Positions 24,171 through 32,195 of a DNA stretch of 64,000 nucleotides are shown piece after piece (the first letter of the stretch is position 1; each line of letters begins with the position of its first letter). A model generated the notes under the pieces. It was not told the DNA's origin and made no database searches. It saw nothing but the letters and a program-made list of their open reading frames with translations. A program made the position numbers and the translations under genes. Source of the DNA: Planctomycetota bacterium (GTDB taxonomy: Bacteria; Planctomycetota; UBA1135; GCA-002686595); contig JADHOC010000020.1 in NCBI GenBank assembly GCA_016779205.1, positions 30,684-94,683 of the forward strand. Reading direction: 5' to 3'.

Positions 24171-25466
24171 ATGCCTGACCCCCCTCGCCTCCACGACGTC
24201 CTCGACCGCCTGGACGCGCGGATCAACTGGGAGCGGCGGGACCGATCCAGCGGTTGGAGGGTGGACCTGGCACCGATGTTGGACCTGGCGGTCCGGGCGG
24301 GCGGACCCTCCCGGGACTTTGGCCTCTGCCACGTCGCCGGATCAAAGGGGAAGGGGTCGGTCGCCAACCTCGTGGCAGCGGGGCTGGGACGCGCGGGGCT
24401 GAAGGTGGGGGTCTTCGGATCGCCCCACGTCGAGCGGATCAACGAGCGGATCCGGATCGACGGCGAGCCCCTGGGGGACGAGCCCCTGGCCGCAGCCCTG
24501 GCGGCGTCGCTCCGCCTCGTGGAGGAGGCCGAGAGGGCCGGGACCGACGGCGCGGAGGCGTCCTGGTTCGACATCGTGACCCTGGCCGGGCTCTGGGCCT
24601 TCCGCGAGGCGGGCGTGGACTGGGCGGTGCTCGAGGTGGGCCTCGGCGGCCGGCTGGACTCCACCAACGTGATCGAAGCTCCGGAGGTCGCCGTGGTGAC
24701 GACGATCGCGCTGGAGCACACCGCGATCCTCGGCGACACCCTCGCGGCCATCGCGAGGGAGAAGGGCGGGATCGTGAAGCCCGGATCACCGCTGGTCACG
24801 GGAACCCCGCCGGGTGGAGAGGCCCACGGGGTGCTGGCCGAGATCGCAGAGCGTCTCGGCGTCGAGCACGTGGTCGCATGGAGCGAGGGTGACCGGACCT
24901 TCGAGGAGGCGAACGTGCGCGTGGCACGGGCAGCCCTGGACCTCCTGGGCCGCGGTGTGCCGGGGCTTGGCGGGGCGCTCCTCACGCAGGAGGCCATCCA
25001 GGCCGCGAGGCTGCCCGGACGGATGGAGTGGCTGAACTCCGGCCCGGTTCGAGTGCTCCTCGACGGCGCTCACGTCCCCAGCTCCCTCGAGATGGCCCTG
25101 GAGGAGGCGCTGGAGGACGCCAGCGGCCCGTGGGGGGCGGTCGTGGCGATCCACGGGGAGAAGGACCTTGGGGAGCTGCTCGCGCCTCTCTCGAGGCGAG
25201 GCTTTCGGCGAGTCTTCGCGACCACGGTCCCGGGGACCGGCGTTCATCACGCGGCGACCGCCGTGGCGCAGGCCGCGGGGGCGCTGGGCCTCGAGACGGA
25301 GGTCCATGACCTCCCTGAAGCTGCCCTCGGGTCGGCCCTCGAGTGGGCGGAAGGGGCCGGCGCGGCCCCGGTCAGCGGCGCGCCGGCGGGGGTGATGGTC
25401 ACGGGCTCGCTCTACCTGGTGGGCGCCCTCCGGGCCCGGCTCCGGGGCGCCGGAAGCCACGCCTGA
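24171..25466 (+). CDS. folC: Folylpolyglutamate synthase / dihydrofolate synthase
   Basis: A 431-residue Mur-ligase-type enzyme that adds glutamate to dihydropteroate or tetrahydrofolate using ATP. Visible: LHDVLDRLDARINWE at the start, the P-loop HVAGSKGKGS (54-63), the SPHVERINERI folate loop, and the middle-domain VLEVGLGGRLDSTNV with TTIALEHTAILG carrying the Mg-site His. The C-terminal domain contains LLDGAHVPSS, here with Val in place of the usual Asn-Pro of DGAHNP. Bifunctional or FPGS-only activity cannot be told. There is no close operon partner; the preceding 158 bases are a divergent promoter region. Confidence 0.9.
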   Translation: MPDPPRLHDVLDRLDARINWERRDRSSGWRVDLAPMLDLAVRAGGPSRDFGLCHVAGSKGKGSVANLVAAGLGRAGLKVGVFGSPHVERINERIRIDGEPLGDEPLAAALAASLRLVEEAERAGTDGAEASWFDIVTLAGLWAFREAGVDWAVLEVGLGGRLDSTNVIEAPEVAVVTTIALEHTAILGDTLAAIAREKGGIVKPGSPLVTGTPPGGEAHGVLAEIAERLGVEHVVAWSEGDRTFEEANVRVARAALDLLGRGVPGLGGALLTQEAIQAARLPGRMEWLNSGPVRVLLDGAHVPSSLEMALEEALEDASGPWGAVVAIHGEKDLGELLAPLSRRGFRRVFATTVPGTGVHHAATAVAQAAGALGLETEVHDLPEAALGSALEWAEGAGAAPVSGAPAGVMVTGSLYLVGALRARLRGAGSHA

Positions 25467-25561
25467 GCGCCCCCAGGCTGGTCCCCGGTCGGGATCGGTC
25501 TCCACGCGGCGGGCGGCTCAAGGCGGCGCGGGCCATGGGCCGATAGTCACCGACGCACGCC

Positions 25562-26059
25562 ATGCTCTGCTCCGACCTCTTCCTGACCGACGCCTTCCTC
25601 ATCAAGGGGAACGTCGAGAACAAGTACACGCGGCTGTCGAAGATCCTGGATGAGCATCGCAAGACGTTCCTTCGGATCCGGGACTGCACCCTCGTCGATC
25701 TGAAGTCCCGGGACCAGATCCACACGCCGCTGCTGCACATCAACCTCGACGAGGTGCTGGTCGCCCACGAGTTCCTCGACGAGGCCGGGGACGGGGCGAT
25801 GGCGGATATCTCGAGGGAGGCCGACCTCGACAAGGTGCGGGTCTTCTACACCGGGCACCTGAACATCGAGCTCGCAGGCTTCATCCGCCCCGGGAGCTAC
25901 GACGTCTCGGACACGTCCACGCGGCGCTTCTTCGTGATGCGCGAGCCCGAGCTGCGGGGCTTCAACGACCAGGGGGACGACGAGCTCCGTCGCCTCACCG
26001 ACCTCTCGTACGCGATCGTGAACAAGCAGCGCTTGAGCTACGTGTACGACTTCAACTGA
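25562..26059 (+). CDS. Unrecognised small cytoplasmic protein
   Basis: 165 residues with no signal peptide or membrane span. The N-terminal part (FLIKGNVENKYTRLSKILDEHRKTFLRIRDCTLVDL) alternates strands and one helix in the manner of small beta-barrel domains such as DUF6812, but I cannot confirm a family. The middle has IHINLDEVLVAHEFLDEAGD-like acidic stretches, and the C-terminus ends LSYAIVNKQRLSYVYDFN. Codon usage and GC3 match real neighbouring genes, and it fills a gene-sized space before the convergent rsgA. A GATAGT hexamer (25542-25547) could be its -10. Confidence 0.72.
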   Translation: MLCSDLFLTDAFLIKGNVENKYTRLSKILDEHRKTFLRIRDCTLVDLKSRDQIHTPLLHINLDEVLVAHEFLDEAGDGAMADISREADLDKVRVFYTGHLNIELAGFIRPGSYDVSDTSTRRFFVMREPELRGFNDQGDDELRRLTDLSYAIVNKQRLSYVYDFN

Positions 26060-26107
26060 GGAGCGGCTCGGCGACGCCGCGAGGGCGACGCCGAACAAGT
26101 GGCCCCC

Positions 26108-27121
26108 TCAATCCTCGGCCGGCTCGCTGGATCCGTCCGGATCGTAGGCCCCCTCGGGGTCCACCTCGTCCAGGAGGCTCAGGTAGCTCGCGTAGCGGGT
26201 GTCCGCGAGGAGACCCTCCTCCGCAGCGTCGGCGACGGCGCAGCCCGGCTCATGGTCGTGGGTGCAGTCGCTGTACTGACAGCGCGCCTGGAGGGGGGCG
26301 AAGTCGGGGAACAGGTCCCGTACCTGGGCTCGCTCGAGGCCGTGCAGCCGGAAGACCCGGATACCAGGGGTGTCGACCACGTAGCCGCCCATCTCCAGGC
26401 GATGGAGCCGTGAGTAGGTGGTCGTGTGCTTGCCCTGCTTCCAGTAGGCGCTGATCTTGCCCTCCTTGATGTTGAGGCCGGGCTGGATCCGGTTGAGCAG
26501 GGTCGACTTGCCGGCGCCGCTCGGGCCGTAGAAGACCGAGACGCGGTCCTTGAGCAGCGCGCACATCTCCTCGACGCCCTCGCCGGACTTCGCCGAGGTG
26601 ACCAGCACCCTCAGCTCCGGGACGTCGCGGTAGGTGGCGAGGTAGCGGTCGATGAAGGCGCCCTTCTTGTCGAGGTCCGCCTTGTTGAAGACGAGGACGG
26701 CCGGGATCTGATGCCAGCTGCAGGCGGCCAGGATGCGATCGGTGCGGTTGCTCGAGAAGCCGGGGCTCCGCAGGGAGCCGATGACGAATAGCTGGTCCAC
26801 GTTGGAGACCAGCACCTGCTCGCGGGGGTCGTGGGAGGAGGCGACGCGCCCGAGGTAGTTCCGGCGGGGGAGCACCTCCTCGAGGCTGGCGGGATCGGTG
26901 GAGAGGTCCAGCCGGACCCGGTCGCCCACCGCCACGGGGTTCTTCTGTCCCTGCAGGTCCTCGAACAACGCGCCGCGCAGGGCCGCGAGGATGGGCTCGC
27001 CCGCGGGCGTCTCCCGGACGGCGGACGCGCCAGCGGTGACGGTCTCCGCGTCCACGTCCACGTGGACCACCTTCGCGTCCACGCGGACGACTCTTCCGAG
27101 AGCGTTGGCGCTGGCGGTCAT
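26108..27121 (-). CDS. rsgA: Ribosome small-subunit-dependent GTPase A
   Basis: A 337-residue circularly permuted GTPase that checks late 30S subunit maturation. N-terminal OB domain (about 5-95), then motifs in permuted order: G4 NKAD (146-149), G5 SAKSGEG, G1 P-loop GPSGAGKS (199-206) and G3 DTPG (250-253). A C-terminal zinc knuckle C281-x4-C286-x-H288-x5-C294 follows. The start at 27121 (MTASANALGRVV) keeps the gene clear of the divergent methyltransferase gene 31 bases away; longer in-frame starts would overlap it. TACCCT lies about 8 bases upstream of this start on the minus strand, and no Shine-Dalgarno is present. Confidence 0.93.
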   Translation of the reverse strand: MTASANALGRVVRVDAKVVHVDVDAETVTAGASAVRETPAGEPILAALRGALFEDLQGQKNPVAVGDRVRLDLSTDPASLEEVLPRRNYLGRVASSHDPREQVLVSNVDQLFVIGSLRSPGFSSNRTDRILAACSWHQIPAVLVFNKADLDKKGAFIDRYLATYRDVPELRVLVTSAKSGEGVEEMCALLKDRVSVFYGPSGAGKSTLLNRIQPGLNIKEGKISAYWKQGKHTTTYSRLHRLEMGGYVVDTPGIRVFRLHGLERAQVRDLFPDFAPLQARCQYSDCTHDHEPGCAVADAAEEGLLADTRYASYLSLLDEVDPEGAYDPDGSSEPAED

Positions 27122-27140
27122 CGACGACAAGGGTACGCGG

Positions 27141-27146
27141 TATCCT
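27141..27146 (+). promoter_or_regulatory. -10-like TATCCT next to the SpoU methyltransferase start
   Basis: TATCCT ends 6 bases before the ATG at 27153 within the 31-base divergent gap shared with rsgA, leaving no room for a Shine-Dalgarno. No recognisable -35. Confidence 0.35.
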
Positions 27147-27152
27147 GTCCCC

Positions 27153-27926
27153 ATGGACGAGGGACACGAGGTGATCCGTTCGAGGGCGAATCCGTCCCTG
27201 AAGCGCGTCGACCGCGTGGCGCGGGGAAAGGAGCCGGACGCCATGCTCCTCGAGGGTGAGCGGCTGGTGCTGGACGCCCTGGGCGCGGGCCTCGAGGCGG
27301 AGCTCCTGCTGGTGCGCGAGGATCAGGTGGAGCTGCTCGCTCGGCTCGAGGGGCCCCGGACGCGAGCCGTGGCGCCCTCCCTCTTCGAGCGGCTCGGCAC
27401 GCTGTCGACGCCGCCGGGGGTGCTGGGCATCTTCCCCCGTCCGACGAGGCTCGATGGGGCTGCGCTCGAGGGCGAGCTCGGGCGGCACGACCTGGTGCTG
27501 GGCGTCGCCGGGATCGCGGATCCGGGGAACCTCGGCGCGCTCGCGAGGTGCGCCGAGGCGGCCGGCGCCACGGCGCTGGTGGTCGCGCCGGGCGGTGCGC
27601 GCCCCTTCACTCCCAAGGCCCTGCGCGGCTCCATGGGGAGCCTCCTGCGCCTCTCCGTGTACGAGGTCTCGGACCTGGGCCGTACGGTGGACGCCCTCGC
27701 CGGAGCCGGGTTCGATCAGCGCGTGGCCGCCACCCGCGGCGGCGTCCCCATCGATCAAGCGGCGTTCCCCGCGCGGGTCGTGGTCTGGATGTCCGGCGAG
27801 ACAGGGGAGGCTCCCCCCGAGCTCTCCTCCTGCCATCCGGTCACCATCCCCATGGCGGGGGAGGTGGAGTCGCTCAACGTGACCGTGGCCGGTGCGCTCA
27901 TGCTGTTCGCGGCCAGGCGCCGCTGA
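27153..27926 (+). CDS. SpoU/TrmH family RNA 2'-O-methyltransferase
   Basis: A 257-residue SPOUT (alpha/beta knot) methyltransferase. The N-terminal substrate-binding domain (about 1-100) includes MLLEGERLVLDAL. Knot motif 1 is IADPGNLGALARCAEAAG with the conserved Asn and Arg, motif 2 is ALRGSMGSLLRLSV, and motif 3 is IPMAGEVESLNVTVAGALML. It transfers a methyl group from S-adenosylmethionine to a ribose 2'-OH in rRNA or tRNA; the N-terminal domain suggests a 23S rRNA (RlmB/TsnR-like) target. The start at 27153 matches the conserved N-terminus (EVIRSRANPSLKRV); the longer open frame lies across rsgA. Its pairing with divergent rsgA groups two ribosome-related genes. Confidence 0.9.
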   Translation: MDEGHEVIRSRANPSLKRVDRVARGKEPDAMLLEGERLVLDALGAGLEAELLLVREDQVELLARLEGPRTRAVAPSLFERLGTLSTPPGVLGIFPRPTRLDGAALEGELGRHDLVLGVAGIADPGNLGALARCAEAAGATALVVAPGGARPFTPKALRGSMGSLLRLSVYEVSDLGRTVDALAGAGFDQRVAATRGGVPIDQAAFPARVVVWMSGETGEAPPELSSCHPVTIPMAGEVESLNVTVAGALMLFAARRR

Positions 27927-27986
27927 GGGGACTTCGGCCCAGGAGCGCTTGTGGCTCCCCAGGTCGGTGGACACACTCAAATCCCG

Positions 27987-28023
27987 GGGCAGCGGGCCTC
28001 CCGTGGAGGTCTCCGCGCTGCCC
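27987..28023 (+). other. Stem-loop upstream of the PhoD-like gene
   Basis: GGGCAGCG (27987-27994) pairs perfectly with CGCTGCCC (28016-28023). Inside it, CCTCC/GGAGG forms a second stem around CGT. It lies 17 bases before the AGGAG ribosome-binding site of the PhoD gene, so it could be the terminator of the methyltransferase gene or a structured leader. Confidence 0.45.
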
Positions 28024-28052
28024 TGATCCCGAGTCCCCGAAGGAGTCCCAGC

Positions 28053-29366
28053 ATGGCTGTTCGACGATGCGCCCTCACCTGGCCCCTTGCGCTGCTCTCC
28101 CTCGCGGCCTCATCCACTGCCCAGGAGCCGGCGGTGATCGGGGCGGACGCGGAGAGAGGCCTCCTGGGGCCGGTGCTCGGCGACCTGCGCCCGGACGGGG
28201 CCAAGGTCTGGGTCCGACTCGGTGAAGGTCGCACCGCCCGGCGCACCCTCTTCGAGGATGGAGCGCCGCGCAGCCGCGGTCCGCTCTCCCCGCGCCCCGA
28301 CGCGGACGGGACGGCGGTGCTGGAGCTCGAGCGGCTCCGTCCAGGCGTGGACTACAGGGTCCTGCTGGAGGTGGAGGGCCAGCCGGACCTCGAGGTGACC
28401 TTCACCACACCGCGGCCGCACGCGGAGGTCACCGCCGCGCGCGCCGTCTTTGGCTCCTGCGCGAGCCACGATCGCTTCGAGGCCCAGCCCATCTGGACCG
28501 CCATGGGAGCGGCGGCTCCCGACGCCCTCGTGCTCCTCGGCGACACGCCCTACATCGACAGCACCGAGCTCACCCGTCAGCGTCGGCGCTACCGGGAGTT
28601 CTGGTCGATCCCCGAGCTCCGGCCCGTCGCGGCGAGCGTGCCGGTCTACGCCACATGGGACGACCACGACTTCGCCACCAACGATCAGGTGGGGGCTCAG
28701 CCCGGGCGTGAGCGCTCCCGCAGGGCGTTCATCGAGTACCACCCCCAACCGTCCTTCGGCGACGGAGAGCGAGGCATCTACACCTCCTTCCGGCGCGGCC
28801 CCATGGAGGTCTTCCTCGTGGATACCAGGTGGTTCGGGGACGAGGAGGGGTTCGGCGCGCCGGACTCGGGGCAGACCTCCCTGCTCGGGGCGGTCCAGCG
28901 GGAGCGGCTCATCGCCGCGGTCTCGGCCTCGGATGCCGCGGTGAAGGTCCTGGCCTGTGGGATGGTCTGGAACGGCGCCGTACGCCCGGGCAAGCGCGAC
29001 TGCTGGTGGACCTGGCGCCATGAGCGGGACGCGGTCTTCGCCGCCTTCGGAGCCGCGAAGGTCAAGGGCCTCGTCCTGGTGGGGGGCGACGTCCATCGCC
29101 CGCGGATCATCCGGCACGGGGACGCGGAGGAGCACCTCGGGTACGCGCCGGTCGAGTTCGTCTCCTCACCGCTGGCCAATCACCCCATCGCGTCCGCCGC
29201 GGCACCCCACCCGGGTCTGGTGTGGGACGCGAGCGCTGAGTCCGTGGCCCTCGTACTCGAGGTCACGGTGGAGAAGGGCACCCCGACGGTGGTCGGCCGG
29301 ATGATCGGGCCCAAGGGGGAGGTCCTCCGGACCCACGTGGTGGATCCAGAGGACCTCGGCTTCTGA
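28053..29366 (+). CDS. Secreted PhoD-like phosphatase/phosphodiesterase
   Basis: A 437-residue exported protein with a signal peptide ending around SSTAQEP. A clear AGGAG (28041-28045) 7 bases before the ATG fixes the start. An N-terminal fibronectin-like domain (WVRLGEG, LERLRPGVDYRVLLEVEG) is followed by the metallophosphatase core: FGSCASHDRFE, LVLLGDTPYID and ATWDDHDFATND. Metal-binding His/Asp residues recur in LVGGDVHRPRI. PhoD-type enzymes hydrolyse phosphate mono- and diesters such as teichoic acid or phospholipid head groups in the periplasm. A phosphate role would fit PhoB-PhoR in the same window, but no shared regulatory site was seen. Confidence 0.87.
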   Translation: MAVRRCALTWPLALLSLAASSTAQEPAVIGADAERGLLGPVLGDLRPDGAKVWVRLGEGRTARRTLFEDGAPRSRGPLSPRPDADGTAVLELERLRPGVDYRVLLEVEGQPDLEVTFTTPRPHAEVTAARAVFGSCASHDRFEAQPIWTAMGAAAPDALVLLGDTPYIDSTELTRQRRRYREFWSIPELRPVAASVPVYATWDDHDFATNDQVGAQPGRERSRRAFIEYHPQPSFGDGERGIYTSFRRGPMEVFLVDTRWFGDEEGFGAPDSGQTSLLGAVQRERLIAAVSASDAAVKVLACGMVWNGAVRPGKRDCWWTWRHERDAVFAAFGAAKVKGLVLVGGDVHRPRIIRHGDAEEHLGYAPVEFVSSPLANHPIASAAAPHPGLVWDASAESVALVLEVTVEKGTPTVVGRMIGPKGEVLRTHVVDPEDLGF

Positions 29367-29372
29367 GCGACC

Positions 29373-29411
29373 CCGTCAGGGCGCCGCCTTCCGGGGCTGT
29401 GGCGCTGACGG
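29373..29411. terminator. Hairpin between convergent phoD-like and Arg-rich genes
   Basis: CCGTCAG-GG-CGCC (29373-29385) pairs with GGCGCTGACGG (29401-29411): 11 base pairs with a two-base bulge and a 15-base loop. It fills the 46-base gap between two stop codons. No T-tract. Confidence 0.55.
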
Positions 29412-29412
29412 A

Positions 29413-29997
29413 TCAGCGGCGCGACCTGCGCGTTGCCGAGCGTCCCCTGGGTCCACGGCTCCCCTTCTGGTTCTCGCGCTGCACCCGAACCGGTGCGCGC
29501 CCCTTCATCTGGCGGTGCCCCGAGGGGCGTCGGCCCGCACGCTGGCGCCCGGACCGCTGCGCGTCCCCGCGTTGAGCCCTGCCCTGGGGGCCGCGCTGGG
29601 TTCGAGCCCGGCGCTGGGACTGGACCCCGGAGCGACCCCGGGCGTCACGGAGGCGCCGGGCCGTCCGACCACGCTTCGCCGCGGCCTGACGGCCAGCGGA
29701 GTCCTTGCGTGCGGCGCCGTCCGCACCGGAGCGGCGGCGCTGTCCCTCGGGGGCGCGACGGCGCAGCTTGTCGGCTCCTCCTATTCCCTGGGCGTCCCGG
29801 CGGGGTCGGCGTTGGGCCCGTGCCCGATCGGAGCGCCCCTCCTCTCGGGCGCTCTGACCGTCACGCGCCGCCGGCGCCTCCGACGGCACGGCGGACCGCT
29901 CGTGGCCGCGTCGTGCCTCCTGGGGCTGCGCCTGGGCGGCGGGGGAGAGCGAGAGGGCGAGCGCCAAGGTGAGCAGCGCGAGTGAGATGTGCTTCAT
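29413..29997 (-). CDS. Arg-rich secreted low-complexity protein
   Basis: 194 residues with a textbook signal peptide (MKHISLALLTLALALSLSPA, then AQAQ). After that comes a low-complexity chain of mainly Arg, Gly, Ala, Gln and Ser; by eye about 49 of the roughly 170 mature residues are Arg, giving an extremely basic protein. No fold or family is recognisable. The signal peptide is the strongest evidence that this strand and frame are coding. Long open frames exist on the opposite strand, as expected in 74% GC sequence, and a frameshift after the signal peptide cannot be excluded. A role in binding anionic polymers (polysaccharide, polyphosphate, DNA) outside the cell is a guess from charge only. 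Confidence 0.55.
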   Translation of the reverse strand: MKHISLALLTLALALSLSPAAQAQPQEARRGHERSAVPSEAPAARDGQSAREEGRSDRARAQRRPRRDAQGIGGADKLRRRAPEGQRRRSGADGAARKDSAGRQAAAKRGRTARRLRDARGRSGVQSQRRARTQRGPQGRAQRGDAQRSGRQRAGRRPSGHRQMKGRAPVRVQRENQKGSRGPRGRSATRRSRR

Positions 29998-30132
29998 GTG
30001 TCTTCCGTGTTCAGGTTCTTCAGGGGCCGCCGAGATGCGGCAGCACGGGGGAGGAACCGGGAGATGGGCGCGCGGGTTTGCGCCGATACGTCAGCGGAAG
30101 AGTCGCTGTTGCCAGCGGTCGGGAACGGGCGG

Positions 30133-30597
30133 TCAGGAGCGCGGCGTCTCGTCTGGAGCCACGTTCACCATCCAGGTCGAGAAGCCGTCCAGGAACGCGC
30201 GGAACCCCTCCACGTGTTCGGCGGGGAAGCCGTAGTTCGCGGGCGCCGAGTCGATCACGCGGTGGAAGGCGTCCAGCCAGATGCGCCGGGCCGACTCGTC
30301 GATCTCGAAGGGGAAGTGCCGCATCCGCATGCGCGGCGGGCCGTATCGTTCGTTGAACAGGGGCGGGCCCCCGAGCAGCTGCACGAAGAAGGCCGCCGAC
30401 CGCTCGGAGGCGGCCTCCATGTCCTCGGGGAACCAGCGCCTCAGCTCGGTCTGCTCCAGCTCCGAATAGAAGTCGGCGAGCATCCGGAAGACGCCCTCCT
30501 GGCCGATCGCCTCGAGGATCTCGGGGGAGGGGCGGGTGACCTGGGGCGGCCCGCCCGCGGGGACGTGGATCGGTCGGGTGCGTTCGGGTGCAGACAT
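30133..30597 (-). CDS. Group II truncated hemoglobin (GlbO-like)
   Basis: A 154-residue protein with a short disordered N-terminal extension followed by a 2-on-2 globin. Group II features are in place: B10 Tyr (Y44 in ADFYSEL), the FVQLLGGPPLFNERYGPPRMRM block, proximal heme His94 in MRHFPFEI and Trp at G8 (W107 in RRIWLDAF). Such globins bind O2 or NO in the cytosol and are linked to NO/O2 chemistry. A TAGACT hexamer (30604-30609, minus strand) ends 6 bases before the ATG with no Shine-Dalgarno, suggesting a leaderless transcript. Divergent from rarA. Confidence 0.88.
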   Translation of the reverse strand: MSAPERTRPIHVPAGGPPQVTRPSPEILEAIGQEGVFRMLADFYSELEQTELRRWFPEDMEAASERSAAFFVQLLGGPPLFNERYGPPRMRMRHFPFEIDESARRIWLDAFHRVIDSAPANYGFPAEHVEGFRAFLDGFSTWMVNVAPDETPRS

Positions 30598-30670
30598 GGT
30601 CGGAGTCTAGTTCCAGCGGCCGCGACCCCCGTACCATCTTCGATCAGGGGGCTTGAGCTCCTCGATCACC

Positions 30671-31966
30671 ATGAGCGCAGCCCTCTTCGACGATTCGGAC
30701 CCCGCTGGGGCCCACGCGGAGTCCCCGGTCGCCGAGGCGCCCGCCGACGCGCCCCTGGCCGAGCGCGTGCGGCCGCGACGCGCCGAGGAGGTCTTCGGGC
30801 AGTCGCACCTCCTGGGCGAAGGGAAGCTCCTCCAGCGCGTCCTCGACGGAGAGGTCCAGCAGAGCCTGCTCCTTTGGGGGCCGCCCGGCGTCGGGAAGAC
30901 GACGCTGGCGCGCCTCGTGGCGGACGCCTCTGGGGCGCGCTTCGTACCCTTCTCCGCCGTGCTCTCTGGGGTGAAGGAGGTACGCGCGGTGATGGGCGAG
31001 GCGCGGGATCGTCGAGCGCGGACGGGCGACCGGACGCTGCTCTTCGTGGATGAGATCCACCGCTTCAACAAGGCCCAGCAGGACGCCTTCCTGCCGTTCG
31101 TCGAGCGCGGCGACGTGCTGCTCATCGGCGCGACCACGGAGAACCCGTCCTTTGAGCTGAATGCGGCGCTCCTGTCGCGCTGTCGCGTGCTGGTCCTGGA
31201 GCCGCTGACGACCGAGGAGACCGTGGGGCTCATCCGGAGCGCCTGTGAGTCCGAGCGGGGCCTGGGCGGCCGGATCGAGCTGGACGATGAGCAGGTCAAG
31301 CGGATCGCCAACGCCAGCGACGGGGACGCTCGCAGGGCGCTGACCCTGCTGGAGACCGTGGCGGCCGTGAGCCTGAGCGGCGGCAAGGTGGATGACGACG
31401 CCCTCGCCGAGGCGCTGCAGCGCAAGTCGGTGCGCTACGACCGCTCCGGGGATCAGCACTACGACCTCATCAGCGCGCTCCACAAGAGCATCCGGAACTC
31501 CGACCAGAACGCCGCGCTGTACTGGCTCGCCAGGATGCTGGAGGGGGGCGAGGACCGGCGCTACCTCGCCCGAAGGCTGATACGGATCGCCTCCGAGGAC
31601 ATCGGTCTGGCGGACCCATTTGCCCTGCGAGTCGCCCTCGACGCCTCCGAGGCCTTCGACCGCCTCGGCGTCCCGGAGGGGGACCTGGCCCTCGCCCAGG
31701 CGGCCGCCTACCTCTCCCGGGCCCCCAAGAGCAACGCGATCTACAAGGCCCTGGCGATGGCCCAGGGAGACGTCCAGGGGACCGCCAGCGAACCCGTCCC
31801 GATGCACCTGCGCAACGCCCCGACGGCCCTCATGAAGGGGCTGGGGCACGGCGAGGGCTACCGCTACGTCCACGACGACCCGAAGGCGCGCGACGAGATG
31901 CGGTGCATGCCGCCCGGGCTGGAGGGCCGCGTCTACCTCGAGGACGATCCTCCCGCTCGGGCCTGA
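30671..31966 (+). CDS. rarA: Replication-associated recombination AAA+ ATPase RarA (MgsA)
   Basis: A 431-residue clamp-loader-like ATPase acting at stalled replication forks. The N-terminus carries LAERVRPRRAEEVFGQSHLL; Walker A is GPPGVGKTT (70-78), Walker B LLFVDEIHRF, sensor 1 GATTENPSFELN, and the arginine-finger region LLSRCRVLVLEPL. The C-terminal tetramerisation region includes DQHYDLISALHKSIRNSDQNA. The ATG at 30671 is preferred to an in-frame TTG at 30653. It ends in a probable terminator hairpin shared with the convergent stress-protein gene. Confidence 0.92.
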   Translation: MSAALFDDSDPAGAHAESPVAEAPADAPLAERVRPRRAEEVFGQSHLLGEGKLLQRVLDGEVQQSLLLWGPPGVGKTTLARLVADASGARFVPFSAVLSGVKEVRAVMGEARDRRARTGDRTLLFVDEIHRFNKAQQDAFLPFVERGDVLLIGATTENPSFELNAALLSRCRVLVLEPLTTEETVGLIRSACESERGLGGRIELDDEQVKRIANASDGDARRALTLLETVAAVSLSGGKVDDDALAEALQRKSVRYDRSGDQHYDLISALHKSIRNSDQNAALYWLARMLEGGEDRRYLARRLIRIASEDIGLADPFALRVALDASEAFDRLGVPEGDLALAQAAAYLSRAPKSNAIYKALAMAQGDVQGTASEPVPMHLRNAPTALMKGLGHGEGYRYVHDDPKARDEMRCMPPGLEGRVYLEDDPPARA

Positions 31967-32096
31967 GCGGATCGCGCGGGCTCGAATCGTGGAGTAGAGC
32001 CTTGTTTGGGGTATCTGGGGGATCTACAACCTCGCCACCCGCAGGTGACTGTGGGCGCGGAGAGCGGCGTGTTGCCGTTCCTTCCGTAACGCAAGC

Positions 32097-32136
32097 CACG
32101 GGGTCACGGCGTTCACGTCGTGGCCCCGTGACTTTT
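32097..32136 (+). terminator. Intrinsic terminator after rarA
   Basis: CACGGGG-T-CACG (32097-32108) pairs with CGTG-G-CCCCGTG (32119-32130), 11 base pairs with one internal mismatch, followed by ACTTTT. It sits in the 229-base gap between convergent rarA and the universal stress protein gene; the rest of that gap holds no ORF or other element I can support. Confidence 0.65.
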
Positions 32137-32195
32137 GATCTGGGTCCAGATGGGCCTCCCCACCCAGGTCGCTCGCCGGGGGCCGGGCGCGCCGC

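Noticed and set aside
26068..26094. TCGGCG/CGCCGA pairing in the convergent gap before rsgA
   Set aside because: Only 6 bp with a 15-base loop and repeated GGCGACGCC words; too weak to call a terminator.
29433..29985. Plus-strand open frames opposite the Arg-rich gene
   Set aside because: They lack a signal peptide, start signals or any motif, whereas the minus frame has a clear signal peptide.
31967..32100. CTCGAATCG stretch resembling a tRNA T-loop
   Set aside because: No acceptor, D or anticodon arm could be folded around it, and coding sequence of rarA lies immediately upstream.
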